DNA of 24,404 bases from Deltaproteobacteria bacterium (GCA_023250585.1 JAHFAK010000018.1:1-24404), one strand, 5' to 3'; shown: positions 1 through 8,769, counted from the first letter of the stretch. Made by a program: numbers and translations. Notes: generated from the letters alone by a model not told the origin.

Positions 1-102
1 GAACACACCGATTATTTTAAGCTGGAAGATCGTGCTCGCGCGAGTGAGCTTATTCATATCTGCGCTCAGAGATTGGGAATAGAAGTCGCAAATACTTTGT
101 GA
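1..102 (+). CDS. 3' end of an unrecognised protein-coding gene (partial)
   Basis: Frame 1 is open from the window edge to a TGA at 100-102, giving the last 33 residues of a protein (contains EDRARASELIHICAQRLGIE). The stretch looks like a normal charged, helical C-terminus rather than noise. It converges on smc, whose stop lies 18 bases away, so the two genes meet tail to tail. I do not recognise the family, and the catalytic or domain part lies outside the window. Confidence 0.55.
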   Translation, partial: EHTDYFKLEDRARASELIHICAQRLGIEVANTL

Positions 103-120
103 TACCTAGCGAGTCTCTAT

Positions 121-3100
121 TTATGCATTTCCTGCCATCGATGGGCTTGTAAAATTGACCGATACAACTTTAGAAACTCCAGGCTCTTCCATGGTAATCC
201 CATAGAGATGCTCAGACATTTCCATTGTTTTTTTGTTGTGGCTAATGATGAGAAATTGGGTTTTACCCGTAAGGCTTTTGACGAGATTCACAAATTTATC
301 GACATTCATGTCATCAAGGGGCGCATCAATTTCATCAAGAATACAAAAAGGAGAAGGATTGTAATAAAAAATTGAAATAAGATAGCAGATAAGCACAAGC
401 GCTTTTTCTCCTCCAGAGAGCAAATTAATATTTCGAATTGATTTTCCTTTTGGTTCTATAACGAGATCTACACCGCTTTCTAAAATATTATCGGGATCAG
501 TTAAATAAAGGTCACCGCTGCCATTTGTAAAGAGTTTTTGAATATTTTGTTGAAAGTTAGTGCGAACTTTTTCAAAAGCTTCGGTAAAAAGCTTCACGGT
601 ATTTCGATTTACTTTCAAGAGCGCAGATTCTAATTCCGTCAATGAATTTTCTAAATCTTTCTTCTGCGATTCTAAAAAAGTAAAGCGCGTGAGAACTTCT
701 TCATATTCTTTAATCGCATTGATGTTAACATCGCCTATTTTTGTAAGATAGAGCTCCAATTTCTTCTCTTCTTGGCGTGCTTCACTATAACTTATGCTGA
801 GTTCAGGTTTATAATTTTCAATACCAATGCCATATTTAGTTCGAATATCTTCGCCGATAATATCTCGCTTCATGGCAAGTCGTTCTTTTTGGAGCATGAG
901 CGTATTTACTTCAGCGCTCTTACTTTCAAGAGCCTGTTTTTTCGCAGCAAGATCTTTTTGTAAATCACCAAAAACCACACGCTCGTCTGAAAGTTTTTGT
1001 TCCGCAGTTTCATAATTATTTTTTACTTGCTCTAATGTTACGTTTAGTTCCTCCAAAGATTTTTCTTCTGATTGCTTTTCATCGAGAACAGTCTCCAATT
1101 CTTCTTTTCCTGACTCTAACTTCGTTTGTAACTCATTTTGCTGAGTCTCAAGAGCTTTTACTCGGTCATTGAAATTTTTTATTGTTTCATCCTGATGATG
1201 AAGTTTTTCTTCACCTGCTGTTTTCTTTACTAAATATTCCTTTTCAATCTGGCGTTGAGACATAACCTCACGCGAAAGCTCATGAGCAATCTTTCTATAT
1301 TCTTCTATGTGTTCTTTAAGAGTAGAAATTTCATTGGTAAAAGCTTCAATATTTTTTTCTGCTTCCTGAATCTTGGTTTCTTTCAAAGCGCGTTCTTCAG
1401 ATGTTTTTGCTTGCCATAATTTTCGTAGTTCCTCTTCTCGTTCAAGTGAAATAGCTTTACCTGAAAGTTGATGTATTTCTCTCTGGAACTGCTCTATCTC
1501 ACCCTGAAGTACTTGTGCTTTTTCTTGCAAATCCGCAATGTGTTTTTCTTTCTCAGAATGCCGCTTTTTTATCTTCTCCAGTTCATTCAAAATTAATTCA
1601 GATGTTTCTTTTGCTTCTTTAAAACGATGTTCAAGCTTTTCTAATTCCTTTTTTCTTTTGAGCAATGTACTTTTTGAATTCACACTGCCTCCAGAAATTA
1701 AGCATCCTTCAGAAAAAACAATGCCATCGCGAGTCGCAAATGTTGCATACGGATATTTACGAGAAAATTCCCGCGCAAGCGATACCGATTCTACAATATA
1801 TTTATGAGCAATAATTTGCTCTACAATTGGCGAAGCAGGAATTTTAATACTGACAATATCACGGAGAGCGATAAGATGGGGAAGATCATGTGCATCAATT
1901 TTTTCAGACCGAGCACTCTCAATATCAGCAAGAAACATCGTCACAAACCCTTTATTTTCTTTTTTAATAACCTCAATAAGCTCTACGCTTGTCGCAAGAT
2001 CATTGACAATAGGGCACTCGAGGTACTCGCGTAAAAGCGCACTGACACTATCAATATGCTCCTCACTCACATCAAGATATTCCAAAACATTTGCCTGAAC
2101 TTTATCTTTATGTGAGGTGAACAAGAACTGAATTGATTCACGATAGTCTGAAAAATTCACAATATGATCGCGAGTTACATTATATTTTGTTTCGATCTCA
2201 TGGTAGTTTTTTTTCTGAGAAAGCAATTCTTCTTCTTTTGCTTTAAGGGCTTGAGATAGCGATAATTTTTGCTCTTCCTCGGTATTAATAATTTTCTGCA
2301 CCTCTTGTTTTTCATTTAATTTCTTTTCAAGATCCTGCGATACAACATCAAGTTTTGTTTTAAATGCTTGATAGGCAAGGATCGTATCATTTATTTCTTG
2401 CTCCTTGCTAATTTTGGTCGTTTCCATTTCTTGAATTTGATCTCGATAGAGAACAATGATTGCCTGTAATTTATGTATCTCTTTTTCTTTTTCTTGGAGA
2501 TCATGATTATGAGTTTCACGTTTTTCGTTAATTTCTTTTATTTCATTATCTTTGGTCGCAAGATCGGAAGCATAGCTCTCGAAATGTTGGTTTACTTCAA
2601 CAAGAGACTGAACAATTTCTTCACGAATTTTCTGTGTTTCTTCTAACGATTTTTTTTTCTCGAGAATTTCTTGATTGGTTCTGATCAAATCCTCTTTAAT
2701 CTGATCTTCATGAAGTCTCAGCACTTGCCAACGCGAATCATACGACGCGACTCGTGACTCTTTACCGTGCGCCGTCTGCGCTAGACGAGCAGATTCTTTT
2801 TGTAATTCTCCCACTCGCCGTTCAAGCGCTTTATATGCTTCTTCTCGAAGCGCAAAGAAACGTTCGCTCTCATTAAAGCTCAAACCTTCTTCAAGAATAT
2901 TTGATTGATGCTTTTCAAAATCGCTCTGTACTTTTTCATACGCATCGCTTTGTTTTTTATAATCGTTGTAGGCAACAAAAAGTTCTATATCTTTTAATTG
3001 CTTTTTATATTCCAAAAACTTTTTTGCTTTTTCAGCTTGAACCATAAGAGAACTCTTTTGGTTAGAAACTTCAGTGAAGATATCATCAATACGTACGAGA

Positions 3101-3666
3101 TTATCTTTTGTTCCCTTAATTTTTTTCTCAATTTCTTTTTTTTGAAAACGATATTTTGAAATACCGCACGCATCTTCAATGACTGCGCGGCGTTCTTCAG
3201 GTTTTGCATTGATCAAAAACCCAAGTTCATCTTGACTAATAATATTGTAACTATTTCCACTTAAATTGAGTTCGAGTAATAACTCTTCAATGTCTTTGAG
3301 TCGACATTTGGTATTATTGATGCGATATTCGCTCTCCCCACTGCGAAAGAGCTTTCGCGTAATTGCAATATCTCGATAGTTTTGAAACTTTCTATTTTCA
3401 ATTTTTGAATTTTCAAAATTAATTGTTACCTGTGAAAGATTCGTCGCCTTTTGTGTTTTTGATCCATTAAATATGACATCTTCCATTACTGAACAGCGCA
3501 AGTTTTTTGCACTTTTATCAGCCAATACCCATTTAAATGCATCAACAATATTACTTTTCCCACAACCATTCGGGCCAACAATGACCGATACATTATTGGC
3601 AAATTGAAAACTCGCCTTATGTAAAAAGGACTTAAAACCTTGTAAATCTATTGAGGTAACTTTCAT
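121..3666 (-). CDS. smc: Chromosome segregation protein SMC
   Basis: Structural maintenance of chromosomes ATPase, which with ScpA/ScpB compacts and segregates the chromosome. The 1181-residue product has the full SMC plan. The N-terminal ATPase half carries Walker A GPNGCGKSN (residues 31-39). A long coiled coil follows, then a hinge near residues 515-665 with the glycine-rich GCLISGGSVNS at its end, and a second coiled coil. The C-terminal half has the signature LSGGEKALVL (about 1083) and Walker B CILDEIDAPLDD (about 1110). The frame stays open to a GTG at 3744, but I place the start at the ATG at 3664-3666. That gives the family-typical N-terminus MKVTSIDLQGFKSF; the 26 extra residues match nothing expected. 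scpA and scpB are not in the window. Divergent from the AlbA_2 gene. Confidence 0.96.
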   Translation of the reverse strand: MKVTSIDLQGFKSFLHKASFQFANNVSVIVGPNGCGKSNIVDAFKWVLADKSAKNLRCSVMEDVIFNGSKTQKATNLSQVTINFENSKIENRKFQNYRDIAITRKLFRSGESEYRINNTKCRLKDIEELLLELNLSGNSYNIISQDELGFLINAKPEERRAVIEDACGISKYRFQKKEIEKKIKGTKDNLVRIDDIFTEVSNQKSSLMVQAEKAKKFLEYKKQLKDIELFVAYNDYKKQSDAYEKVQSDFEKHQSNILEEGLSFNESERFFALREEAYKALERRVGELQKESARLAQTAHGKESRVASYDSRWQVLRLHEDQIKEDLIRTNQEILEKKKSLEETQKIREEIVQSLVEVNQHFESYASDLATKDNEIKEINEKRETHNHDLQEKEKEIHKLQAIIVLYRDQIQEMETTKISKEQEINDTILAYQAFKTKLDVVSQDLEKKLNEKQEVQKIINTEEEQKLSLSQALKAKEEELLSQKKNYHEIETKYNVTRDHIVNFSDYRESIQFLFTSHKDKVQANVLEYLDVSEEHIDSVSALLREYLECPIVNDLATSVELIEVIKKENKGFVTMFLADIESARSEKIDAHDLPHLIALRDIVSIKIPASPIVEQIIAHKYIVESVSLAREFSRKYPYATFATRDGIVFSEGCLISGGSVNSKSTLLKRKKELEKLEHRFKEAKETSELILNELEKIKKRHSEKEKHIADLQEKAQVLQGEIEQFQREIHQLSGKAISLEREEELRKLWQAKTSEERALKETKIQEAEKNIEAFTNEISTLKEHIEEYRKIAHELSREVMSQRQIEKEYLVKKTAGEEKLHHQDETIKNFNDRVKALETQQNELQTKLESGKEELETVLDEKQSEEKSLEELNVTLEQVKNNYETAEQKLSDERVVFGDLQKDLAAKKQALESKSAEVNTLMLQKERLAMKRDIIGEDIRTKYGIGIENYKPELSISYSEARQEEKKLELYLTKIGDVNINAIKEYEEVLTRFTFLESQKKDLENSLTELESALLKVNRNTVKLFTEAFEKVRTNFQQNIQKLFTNGSGDLYLTDPDNILESGVDLVIEPKGKSIRNINLLSGGEKALVLICYLISIFYYNPSPFCILDEIDAPLDDMNVDKFVNLVKSLTGKTQFLIISHNKKTMEMSEHLYGITMEEPGVSKVVSVNFTSPSMAGNA

Positions 3667-3732
3667 CGGAATGCATCTTATTACAAAGCTCTTTGGTTGG
3701 CAATAGGGAATGGTGATTGGAATCATAAGTTT

Positions 3733-3761
3733 TTGACCAATCACTAAGAATCCTATACTAT
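3733..3761 (+). promoter_or_regulatory. Likely sigma-70 promoter of the AlbA_2 gene
   Basis: TTGACC (3733-3738), a 17-nt spacer and TACTAT (3756-3761) form a reasonable -35/-10 pair. The predicted transcript would start near 3768. That is downstream of a possible TTG start at 3765 and upstream of the ATG at 3786, so it supports the ATG. Confidence 0.5.
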
Positions 3762-3785
3762 ACCTTGAAGCTATTAGGAATCTTC

Positions 3786-5198
3786 ATGACAAAATCTAAA
3801 ATAGTAAAACTCATAAAACAAGGTGAAAGCCAAAGGTTAGAATTTAAACCTTCGCTATCGGATATAAATAGAATTACTGAAACGATTTGCTCCTTTGCTA
3901 ACGCTCAAGGAGGAGTTGTTATAATTGGCATAAATGATACGGGAGACATTGAAGGAATTGATATTGGAAAACAAACGGTCGAGAGATTAACAAATTCTCT
4001 CGTAGATAATCTTGATCCTAAAGTCTATCCGGAGATCAAAGTACTCACCATCGATAAGAAAGAAATAATTATCATTGAAGTAAAAGAAAGCTCCGATAAG
4101 CCTCATTTAGCGTCTGGCAAAGCATTTATTCGTGTAGGGAAAACGACAAAAGCAATGAGTAGAAGTGAATACGAGAAGCACCTCCTTTCAAAAAGAAAGA
4201 TCAAATTTGATTCGGACATTTGCAAAGAAGCAACGCTAAAGGATATTGATAAAGAAAATGTACAATGGTTTTTGTCTAAAGCAAAAGAGGCAAGAAATTT
4301 ATCTATTACGGCGAATACTTCTCTTAAAGAATCACTCACCAAGCTGAAGCTCATGAAAAAGGGTAGAATAACCAATGCAGCTTTCTTGATGTTTTCAAAG
4401 AATCCTCAAAGTTTTTTTCTCCAGTGTGAAACAAAATGCGCACGATTCAAAGGAACAAGCACGAAAGAATTTATTGATATGGCAGAGTTTTCAGGGCCTC
4501 TCTTTAAACAAGTTGATGAAGCAGAAAATTTTGTATTAAGAAATATAAAAAAAGCAGCATGGATTGAACCGGGAAAAATTGAGAGGCAGGAAAAATGGGA
4601 ATATCCTAAAGATGCAATTCGAGAAGCTATTACCAATGCAATTATTCACCGGGATTATGAAGACGTTGCAAAGGTTCAAGTGAGAATCTTTGATGATCGT
4701 ATTGAAGTATGGAACCCCGGCTCTCTTCCTGAAGGATGGACCGTGGAAGATTTGAAGCATAAGCATGAATCAAGACCTTTTAATCCAGTCCTTGCACGAC
4801 TTTTCTTTTTGATAAAATACATCGAAGAATGGGGAAGAGGAACACTCGATATTATAGAAAGTTGTTTGAATCATGGCCTTCCAGAACCAGAGTTTAACGA
4901 ATTGACAAGTAGTATAGTTGTAACATTCAGAAAATCAAAGATAACAGATGAAATGTTAGAAAGCCTCAACAATAGGCAGAAAGAGCTATTGAACTATTTG
5001 ATGACTCATAGAAAGATAACAGTGAGTGAATACAGAAAAATGTTTACTATTGCAAAAGATACAGCACATCGAGATCTAACAGTACTTATAGATAAAGGAC
5101 TACTTATCCCGAGAGGTTCAGGAAGAAACACCTATTATGAGTTTTCGTTCGGAAATCGGACGGAAATCGGACGAAAATCGGACGAAAAGAAAACTTGA
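3786..5198 (+). CDS. AlbA_2 (Schlafen-like) / GHKL-type ATP-binding / winged-helix protein
   Basis: About 470 residues. The N-terminal AlbA_2 domain (about 10-130) has the typical pieces GESQRLEFKPS, SFANAQGGVVIIGINDTG and AFIRVGKTTKAMS. The middle domain resembles the HATPase_c_4 domain often labelled 'RecG-like helicase': DAIREAITNAIIHRDYED, then the glycine-rich EVWNPGSLPEG and EEWGRGT. A winged-helix segment (NRQKELLNYLMTHRKITVSEY) ends the protein. These proteins are usually annotated as putative transcriptional regulators; the helicase label is not supported, since no helicase motifs are visible. The start is the ATG at 3786 with AGGA at 3775-3778. The last codons contain three 11-bp tandem units (5151-5183), giving a variable polar tail. 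The exact biological role is unknown; defence or regulation are possibilities. Confidence 0.85.
   Translation: MTKSKIVKLIKQGESQRLEFKPSLSDINRITETICSFANAQGGVVIIGINDTGDIEGIDIGKQTVERLTNSLVDNLDPKVYPEIKVLTIDKKEIIIIEVKESSDKPHLASGKAFIRVGKTTKAMSRSEYEKHLLSKRKIKFDSDICKEATLKDIDKENVQWFLSKAKEARNLSITANTSLKESLTKLKLMKKGRITNAAFLMFSKNPQSFFLQCETKCARFKGTSTKEFIDMAEFSGPLFKQVDEAENFVLRNIKKAAWIEPGKIERQEKWEYPKDAIREAITNAIIHRDYEDVAKVQVRIFDDRIEVWNPGSLPEGWTVEDLKHKHESRPFNPVLARLFFLIKYIEEWGRGTLDIIESCLNHGLPEPEFNELTSSIVVTFRKSKITDEMLESLNNRQKELLNYLMTHRKITVSEYRKMFTIAKDTAHRDLTVLIDKGLLIPRGSGRNTYYEFSFGNRTEIGRKSDEKKT
5151..5183 (+). repeat. Three tandem 11-bp units at the 3' end of the AlbA_2 gene
   Basis: GGAAATCGGAC occurs twice exactly and once with one change (GAAAATCGGAC). 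The unit is not a multiple of three, so the three copies are read in different frames and encode NRTEIGRKSDE. It lies immediately before the stop codon. Confidence 0.8.
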
Positions 5199-5299
5199 AA
5201 ATGGGCTTCAAAATACCCATGCTTCGTAAGTAATTTTTCTATCACATTGAATTACAGCATGATTAGAAAAATACATGTATTTCGATGTGATCTATTCGT

Positions 5300-6292
5300 T
5301 TATCGACAATAACTCTTCCACTTATTAGGAATTAAAGTATAAAAATTGGGCAAAATAAGATTCCATATCTGACAAAAATTGTTCGCTTTACATGGATTTA
5401 GATAAGTATATATTTGATCTGACTTATCAAAGTAAGAATTGTTTTTAGAATCAATAAAAACAATAGCAGATATACTTTTATTTTTCGCTGTATATAAAGA
5501 AAAAAGGTTTTTTCTACCTAAATATTTTAACATTTGATTGTTTTTTACTCCTATTTCATAGTTACCAAAAATTGCATCAAAAATATGGTCTGTTTCAATT
5601 AAAATTGAACTATTATGAGAAATAATTAAGATATTATGATTATTATTTGATATTGGAGTCTCAGAAAAAGATTCTTTAGATTGCTTTAAATAATTATTCA
5701 ATTTCTTCCTGATAGAATCAATGTTTACCTCCCCACCATAGTGTGTTATGCCTATTTTTATTTCTGATTTCTTATGAGGATAAAATTTATAATAAATTTT
5801 ATCCTCATAAGAATAGTTCGTATCATATTTTATATTTTCTAAATTTGACTTTAACGCATTAATAAACTTATTGATGTCAGACTTATTAAAATCACTTAAA
5901 ATTTTTAGGTCTAATAACAATGAAAAGTTACTATTTTCAAATTCTTTTTCAATTGTTTTCTTTAAAGTATTTATATCTTGTTCGTTTATAATATTCTCTA
6001 TCAATTTAATTTGCATATTTAGTTTATGACCATCTACCTCTATTATTAGATCAGGAGTTTTTTTATTATCTTTCCTGTAAGGTTCATACTGAATATTTTT
6101 TATTCCTTTTTTATCAAAGTAATTGATTAAACATAGTTCTAATATAAAAGATGCAAAATTTTCGCCTCGTTCATTAAAAATATTTTTAATAAGATTAGGA
6201 AATCTATGCTCGTATTTTTTAATCATCTGATCTATCTTTACAAGATATGCCTCATCTGCTTTTGGAAATAATTTGTTAATCATATTATTCAT
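5300..6292 (-). CDS. Hypothetical protein with PD-(D/E)XK nuclease-like motifs
   Basis: I do not recognise a named family. Near the N-terminus there is a glutamate in FILEL, then TPDLIIEVDG and, about ten residues later, NMQIK. This E / PD...E(V)D / QxK layout fits the PD-(D/E)XK nuclease core seen in restriction and repair enzymes; the match is by eye only. The rest is lysine/asparagine-rich with no clear motif. Codon use is far more AT-rich than in the neighbouring genes, which suggests horizontal transfer, and it sits just 3' of a tRNA gene. The frame is open to an ATG at 6322, but a TATAAT-like box directly abuts that ATG, so I prefer the ATG at 6292 (MNNMINKLFPK); no strong RBS decides it. 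An exact 21-bp inverted repeat lies inside the gene. Confidence 0.6.
   Translation of the reverse strand: MNNMINKLFPKADEAYLVKIDQMIKKYEHRFPNLIKNIFNERGENFASFILELCLINYFDKKGIKNIQYEPYRKDNKKTPDLIIEVDGHKLNMQIKLIENIINEQDINTLKKTIEKEFENSNFSLLLDLKILSDFNKSDINKFINALKSNLENIKYDTNYSYEDKIYYKFYPHKKSEIKIGITHYGGEVNIDSIRKKLNNYLKQSKESFSETPISNNNHNILIISHNSSILIETDHIFDAIFGNYEIGVKNNQMLKYLGRKNLFSLYTAKNKSISAIVFIDSKNNSYFDKSDQIYTYLNPCKANNFCQIWNLILPNFYTLIPNKWKSYCR
5769..5813. repeat. Perfect 21-bp inverted repeat inside a coding region
   Basis: Arms 5769-5789 and 5793-5813 are exact reverse complements around a 3-nt centre. The arm contains CTTATGAGGATAAAATTTA. It is read through in frame (YEDKIYYKFYPHKK) within the AT-rich nuclease-like gene and would form a very stable hairpin in its mRNA. 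Confidence 0.9.
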
Positions 6293-6331
6293 GGAATCAC
6301 ACTTATTCTTATAAAAAATCATATTATAGTA

Positions 6332-6404
6332 AGCCAGGAAGCGGGATCGAACCGCCGACCTGCTGATTACGAATCAGCTGCTCTACCAACTGAGCTATCC
6401 CGGC
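6332..6404 (-). tRNA. tRNA-Thr (anticodon CGT)
   Basis: A complete 73-nt cloverleaf on the minus strand. The 7-bp acceptor stem GCCGGGA/TCCTGGC has one G-T pair. The D arm contains AGCTCAGTTGGTAGAGC. The anticodon arm is GCTGA-TTCGTAA-TCAGC with CGT at positions 34-36 (decodes ACG), and the T arm carries GGTTCGATCC. The discriminator base is T and no 3' CCA is encoded. Confidence 0.96.
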
Positions 6405-6515
6405 TTTCTACTACGCTCCTTCGGAGCTTCGCAGAACGAGTTTTGAAACAACTAACGTTACTCAAATCAACCTTGTCCTGCGTAGTTCCGAAGGAACGAA
6501 GCAGGATCCCGGCTT
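6397..6515. mobile_element. Small palindromic element with 10-bp direct repeats at the 5' end of tRNA-Thr
   Basis: ATCCCGGCTT occurs at 6397-6406 (the first bases of the tRNA gene, complement) and again at 6506-6515. The roughly 99 bp between them start and end with related hairpins in opposite orientation: CTCCTTCGGAG near 6416 and TTCCGAAGGAA near 6486. Over about 26 bases the ends match as inverted repeats with about five mismatches. This is the layout of a MITE-like insertion with a target duplication, but a chance 10-mer cannot be excluded. No coding capacity. Confidence 0.45.
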
Positions 6516-6607
6516 AGTCTCGTCCCATTTCAATACTAAGCTATGAATTTTTGATCAAGAAAAATTAAGAGCGTGTAAATTGACTTTTCTCATTTTATTC
6601 CATACCA

Positions 6608-7984
6608 ATGTTTTCTATGTTCGGCAAAATTTACGTAGCATTTATTATAATTTTTATTCTTCTCACATTTTCTCTTCAAGCAGGAGAGGAAAAGAATCCC
6701 ACCCCCAAAATATTAAATCTTAATGAGTGTATTGCTCTGGCGGTAAAAAACAATCTTGAAATCAAAGTAGAAGATTCAAATATCGAACTTTTCCAAGAAA
6801 AGAAAAAATTTATCGAAGGCAAAAAGATCTTGCCCCAATTTACCATGGAGCATTTAATTGGCCCAGTTCCTGATGCTACAGGAGATATCTTTACTGACCC
6901 ATCATCATTTGATCTGAATATTGATCACATTACTGAAGATCTTGGCGTTTTTTATAAATTTGAAGTTAAAGCTGTTCAGCCTATTTATACTTTTGGAAAA
7001 ATTTCCAGCCTTGAAAATATTGCAAAACTTGGTGTTGATGTTGCTGAACTCAAAAAAGGAGAAAAACACGCTGATATTATTTCAAAAGTAAGCACCGTGT
7101 ATTATTTAATTAATATGCTCAATAATCTTCAAACTATTATCGATGATGGACGAGAAAAATTAGGCGAAGCAAAAAAGAAAGTAACTTCTCTCCTCGAAAA
7201 GGGCTCTACAAAGGTAAGTATTTTTGATGAATATAAGATTGAAGTTTTTGAATTAGAGCTCGACAAAAACGAATTAGAAGTACAATCAAAAAAGACAATT
7301 GCAATCAATGGACTCAAAGCGCTACTTGCAATTGATTATGATTTTGAAATTGAGGAAATTACTAAAAAGCCTGATGAATACGATCTAAAAGATTTCGAGT
7401 TTTATCAGCAAGAAGCGCTAACAAAACGTCCCGATTTTCAACAACTCGAAAAAGCTCTTAAAATTAGGGAAAATCAAACGACAATTGGCGTTGCTAAATT
7501 TCTTCCCGATATTTTTGCTGGTGGATTATTTCGTTATGGGATAGCTCCAGGCAGAACCGATCAGCATAATCCTTTTGTAAAAGATGATTTCAATTATCTC
7601 GTAGGCGGCGTAGGAATTGGACTTAAGCAAGATCTTGATTTTTGGAGTACCGATCGCGAATACAGACAAGCAAAAATTGAACTTCAAAAATTAAAAAATC
7701 AAAAACAGTTAGCGTTAAGTGGTATTAAACTCGAAGTCAGTAAAAATTATGAATCAGTGATGAGTGAAAAGAAAAAATTCGAAGTTGCAAAAGAATCGAT
7801 TCGTACCACCAGAAAATGGCTCACGCAGGCTTTGAATGGTTTTGAAAACTTTGGCACCAATGATGTAAAGGAAGTCAAAGATGCGTTTATTGAATATGCA
7901 AAAGCACGAAAAGAATTTTATGCAACTATTTTTGAATTTGAAAAACAAAGAATTGAACTAGAAAAGAGTACAGGAACGATCTAG
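6608..7984 (+). CDS. TolC-family outer-membrane efflux protein
   Basis: 458 residues, the usual size for an outer-membrane factor that joins an inner-membrane pump and an adaptor to form an export channel. A signal peptide is visible (a hydrophobic stretch from about residue 9 to 26 ending in LQAGEE). Two OEP-type repeats of long amphipathic helices follow; each opens in the usual way (LNLNECIALAVKNNLEIKV near the N-terminus, ALTKRPDFQQLEKALKIRE in the second half). The ATG at 6608 and one at 6617 are both possible; both leave the signal peptide intact and neither has a clear RBS. No adaptor or pump gene is adjacent; the next gene makes membrane lipid, so the partner must be elsewhere. Confidence 0.85.
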   Translation: MFSMFGKIYVAFIIIFILLTFSLQAGEEKNPTPKILNLNECIALAVKNNLEIKVEDSNIELFQEKKKFIEGKKILPQFTMEHLIGPVPDATGDIFTDPSSFDLNIDHITEDLGVFYKFEVKAVQPIYTFGKISSLENIAKLGVDVAELKKGEKHADIISKVSTVYYLINMLNNLQTIIDDGREKLGEAKKKVTSLLEKGSTKVSIFDEYKIEVFELELDKNELEVQSKKTIAINGLKALLAIDYDFEIEEITKKPDEYDLKDFEFYQQEALTKRPDFQQLEKALKIRENQTTIGVAKFLPDIFAGGLFRYGIAPGRTDQHNPFVKDDFNYLVGGVGIGLKQDLDFWSTDREYRQAKIELQKLKNQKQLALSGIKLEVSKNYESVMSEKKKFEVAKESIRTTRKWLTQALNGFENFGTNDVKEVKDAFIEYAKARKEFYATIFEFEKQRIELEKSTGTI

Positions 7985-7993
7985 TATTTCTCA

Positions 7994-8069
7994 TGTCATT
8001 GCGAGCATAGCGAAGCAATCTCTTGATTCGCTATAGATTGCTTCGGAGCTTATGCTCCTCGCAATGACA
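7994..8069. repeat. Palindromic intergenic repeat (TGTCATTGCGAG type)
   Basis: TGTCATTGCGAG at 7994-8005 is mirrored by CTCGCAATGACA ending at 8069. Inner sequences AGCAATCT and AGATTGCT also pair, giving a long imperfect stem with a short AT-rich loop. It begins 10 bases after the efflux gene stop and ends just before the next gene, so it may also act as a transcript end or mRNA stabiliser. Similar CATTGCGAG palindromes recur in many bacterial genomes. Confidence 0.85.
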
Positions 8070-8094
8070 GAATAATATGATGGAGCTTAGTATT

Positions 8095-8769
8095 ATGCCC
8101 GAACAAGAAGTAAAAAAAATTCGTGATTCAAATATGATTAGCGACAGCATTCGTGATTGGTGGATAGGAGAAGTCAATAAACCAATCATCGATTACTGTA
8201 TTAAAAATAAAGTTTCGCCTGATGTACTTACACTGACTGGCGTTGCCATTAATGTTATTGCCGCACTTTTCTTTTGGCAAGGTTGTTTTGTCTTAGCAGG
8301 ATTTTGCATTATCATTGGAAGCAACTTCGATTTACTCGACGGAATTATTGCACGCAGTCTTCATGTAGATAGCCAAAACGGCGCTTTCTTTGATTCAGTA
8401 ACGGATCGTTATGCCGACGCAATTCTCTTTTTCGGCCTCATTGGGTATTATCAAAATTCATGGGTTATGGTTATTGTGCTTGCCGCACTTTTAGGATCCT
8501 TTATGGTGAGCTACTCAAAAGCCCGCAGCGAATCCTTAGGCATTAAGTGCGATGTAGGCCTTATGCAACGACCTGAACGAATCCTCTATCTTGGGCTTGG
8601 CTCAGGATTCAGTGGTTTAATTTCAATTAGCTTGTCACCTTTTTTCCCAAAAGGTTACGAAGTTCCACAATATCTTCTTATTTGTATTCTTATCATTCTT
8701 GCAATTTTTACCAACATTACTGCCATCGATCGTATTCGCTATAGCTTGAATAAATTGAAAAACCCGTAA
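8095..8769 (+). CDS. CDP-alcohol phosphatidyltransferase family protein
   Basis: Integral membrane enzyme that transfers a phosphatidyl group from a CDP-linked lipid to an alcohol in phospholipid synthesis. The catalytic motif D-x2-D-G-x2-A-R-x8-G-x3-D-x3-D is complete: D79, D82, G83, A86, R87, G96, D100 and D104 in the 224-residue form. About six hydrophobic segments follow the pattern of the family. Which alcohol is used (glycerol phosphate, serine, inositol phosphate or other) cannot be read from the motif. I start at the ATG at 8095 because GGAG (8081-8084) lies 10 bases upstream. The in-frame ATGs at 8077 and 8080 abut the palindromic repeat and have no RBS. Confidence 0.88.
   Translation: MPEQEVKKIRDSNMISDSIRDWWIGEVNKPIIDYCIKNKVSPDVLTLTGVAINVIAALFFWQGCFVLAGFCIIIGSNFDLLDGIIARSLHVDSQNGAFFDSVTDRYADAILFFGLIGYYQNSWVMVIVLAALLGSFMVSYSKARSESLGIKCDVGLMQRPERILYLGLGSGFSGLISISLSPFFPKGYEVPQYLLICILIILAIFTNITAIDRIRYSLNKLKNP

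Noticed and set aside
3667-3744. Upstream GTG start of smc
   Set aside because: The 26 added residues match nothing in SMC proteins; the ATG at 3664-3666 gives the conserved N-terminus.
5203-5222. Terminator after the AlbA_2 gene (ATGGG...CCCAT)
   Set aside because: The stem is only 5 bp and no T run follows; too weak to call.
5199-5299. tRNA-end duplication (attachment site) on the far side of the nuclease-like gene
   Set aside because: I compared this gap with the tRNA-Thr 3' end and found no repeated segment; only weak inverted repeats are present.
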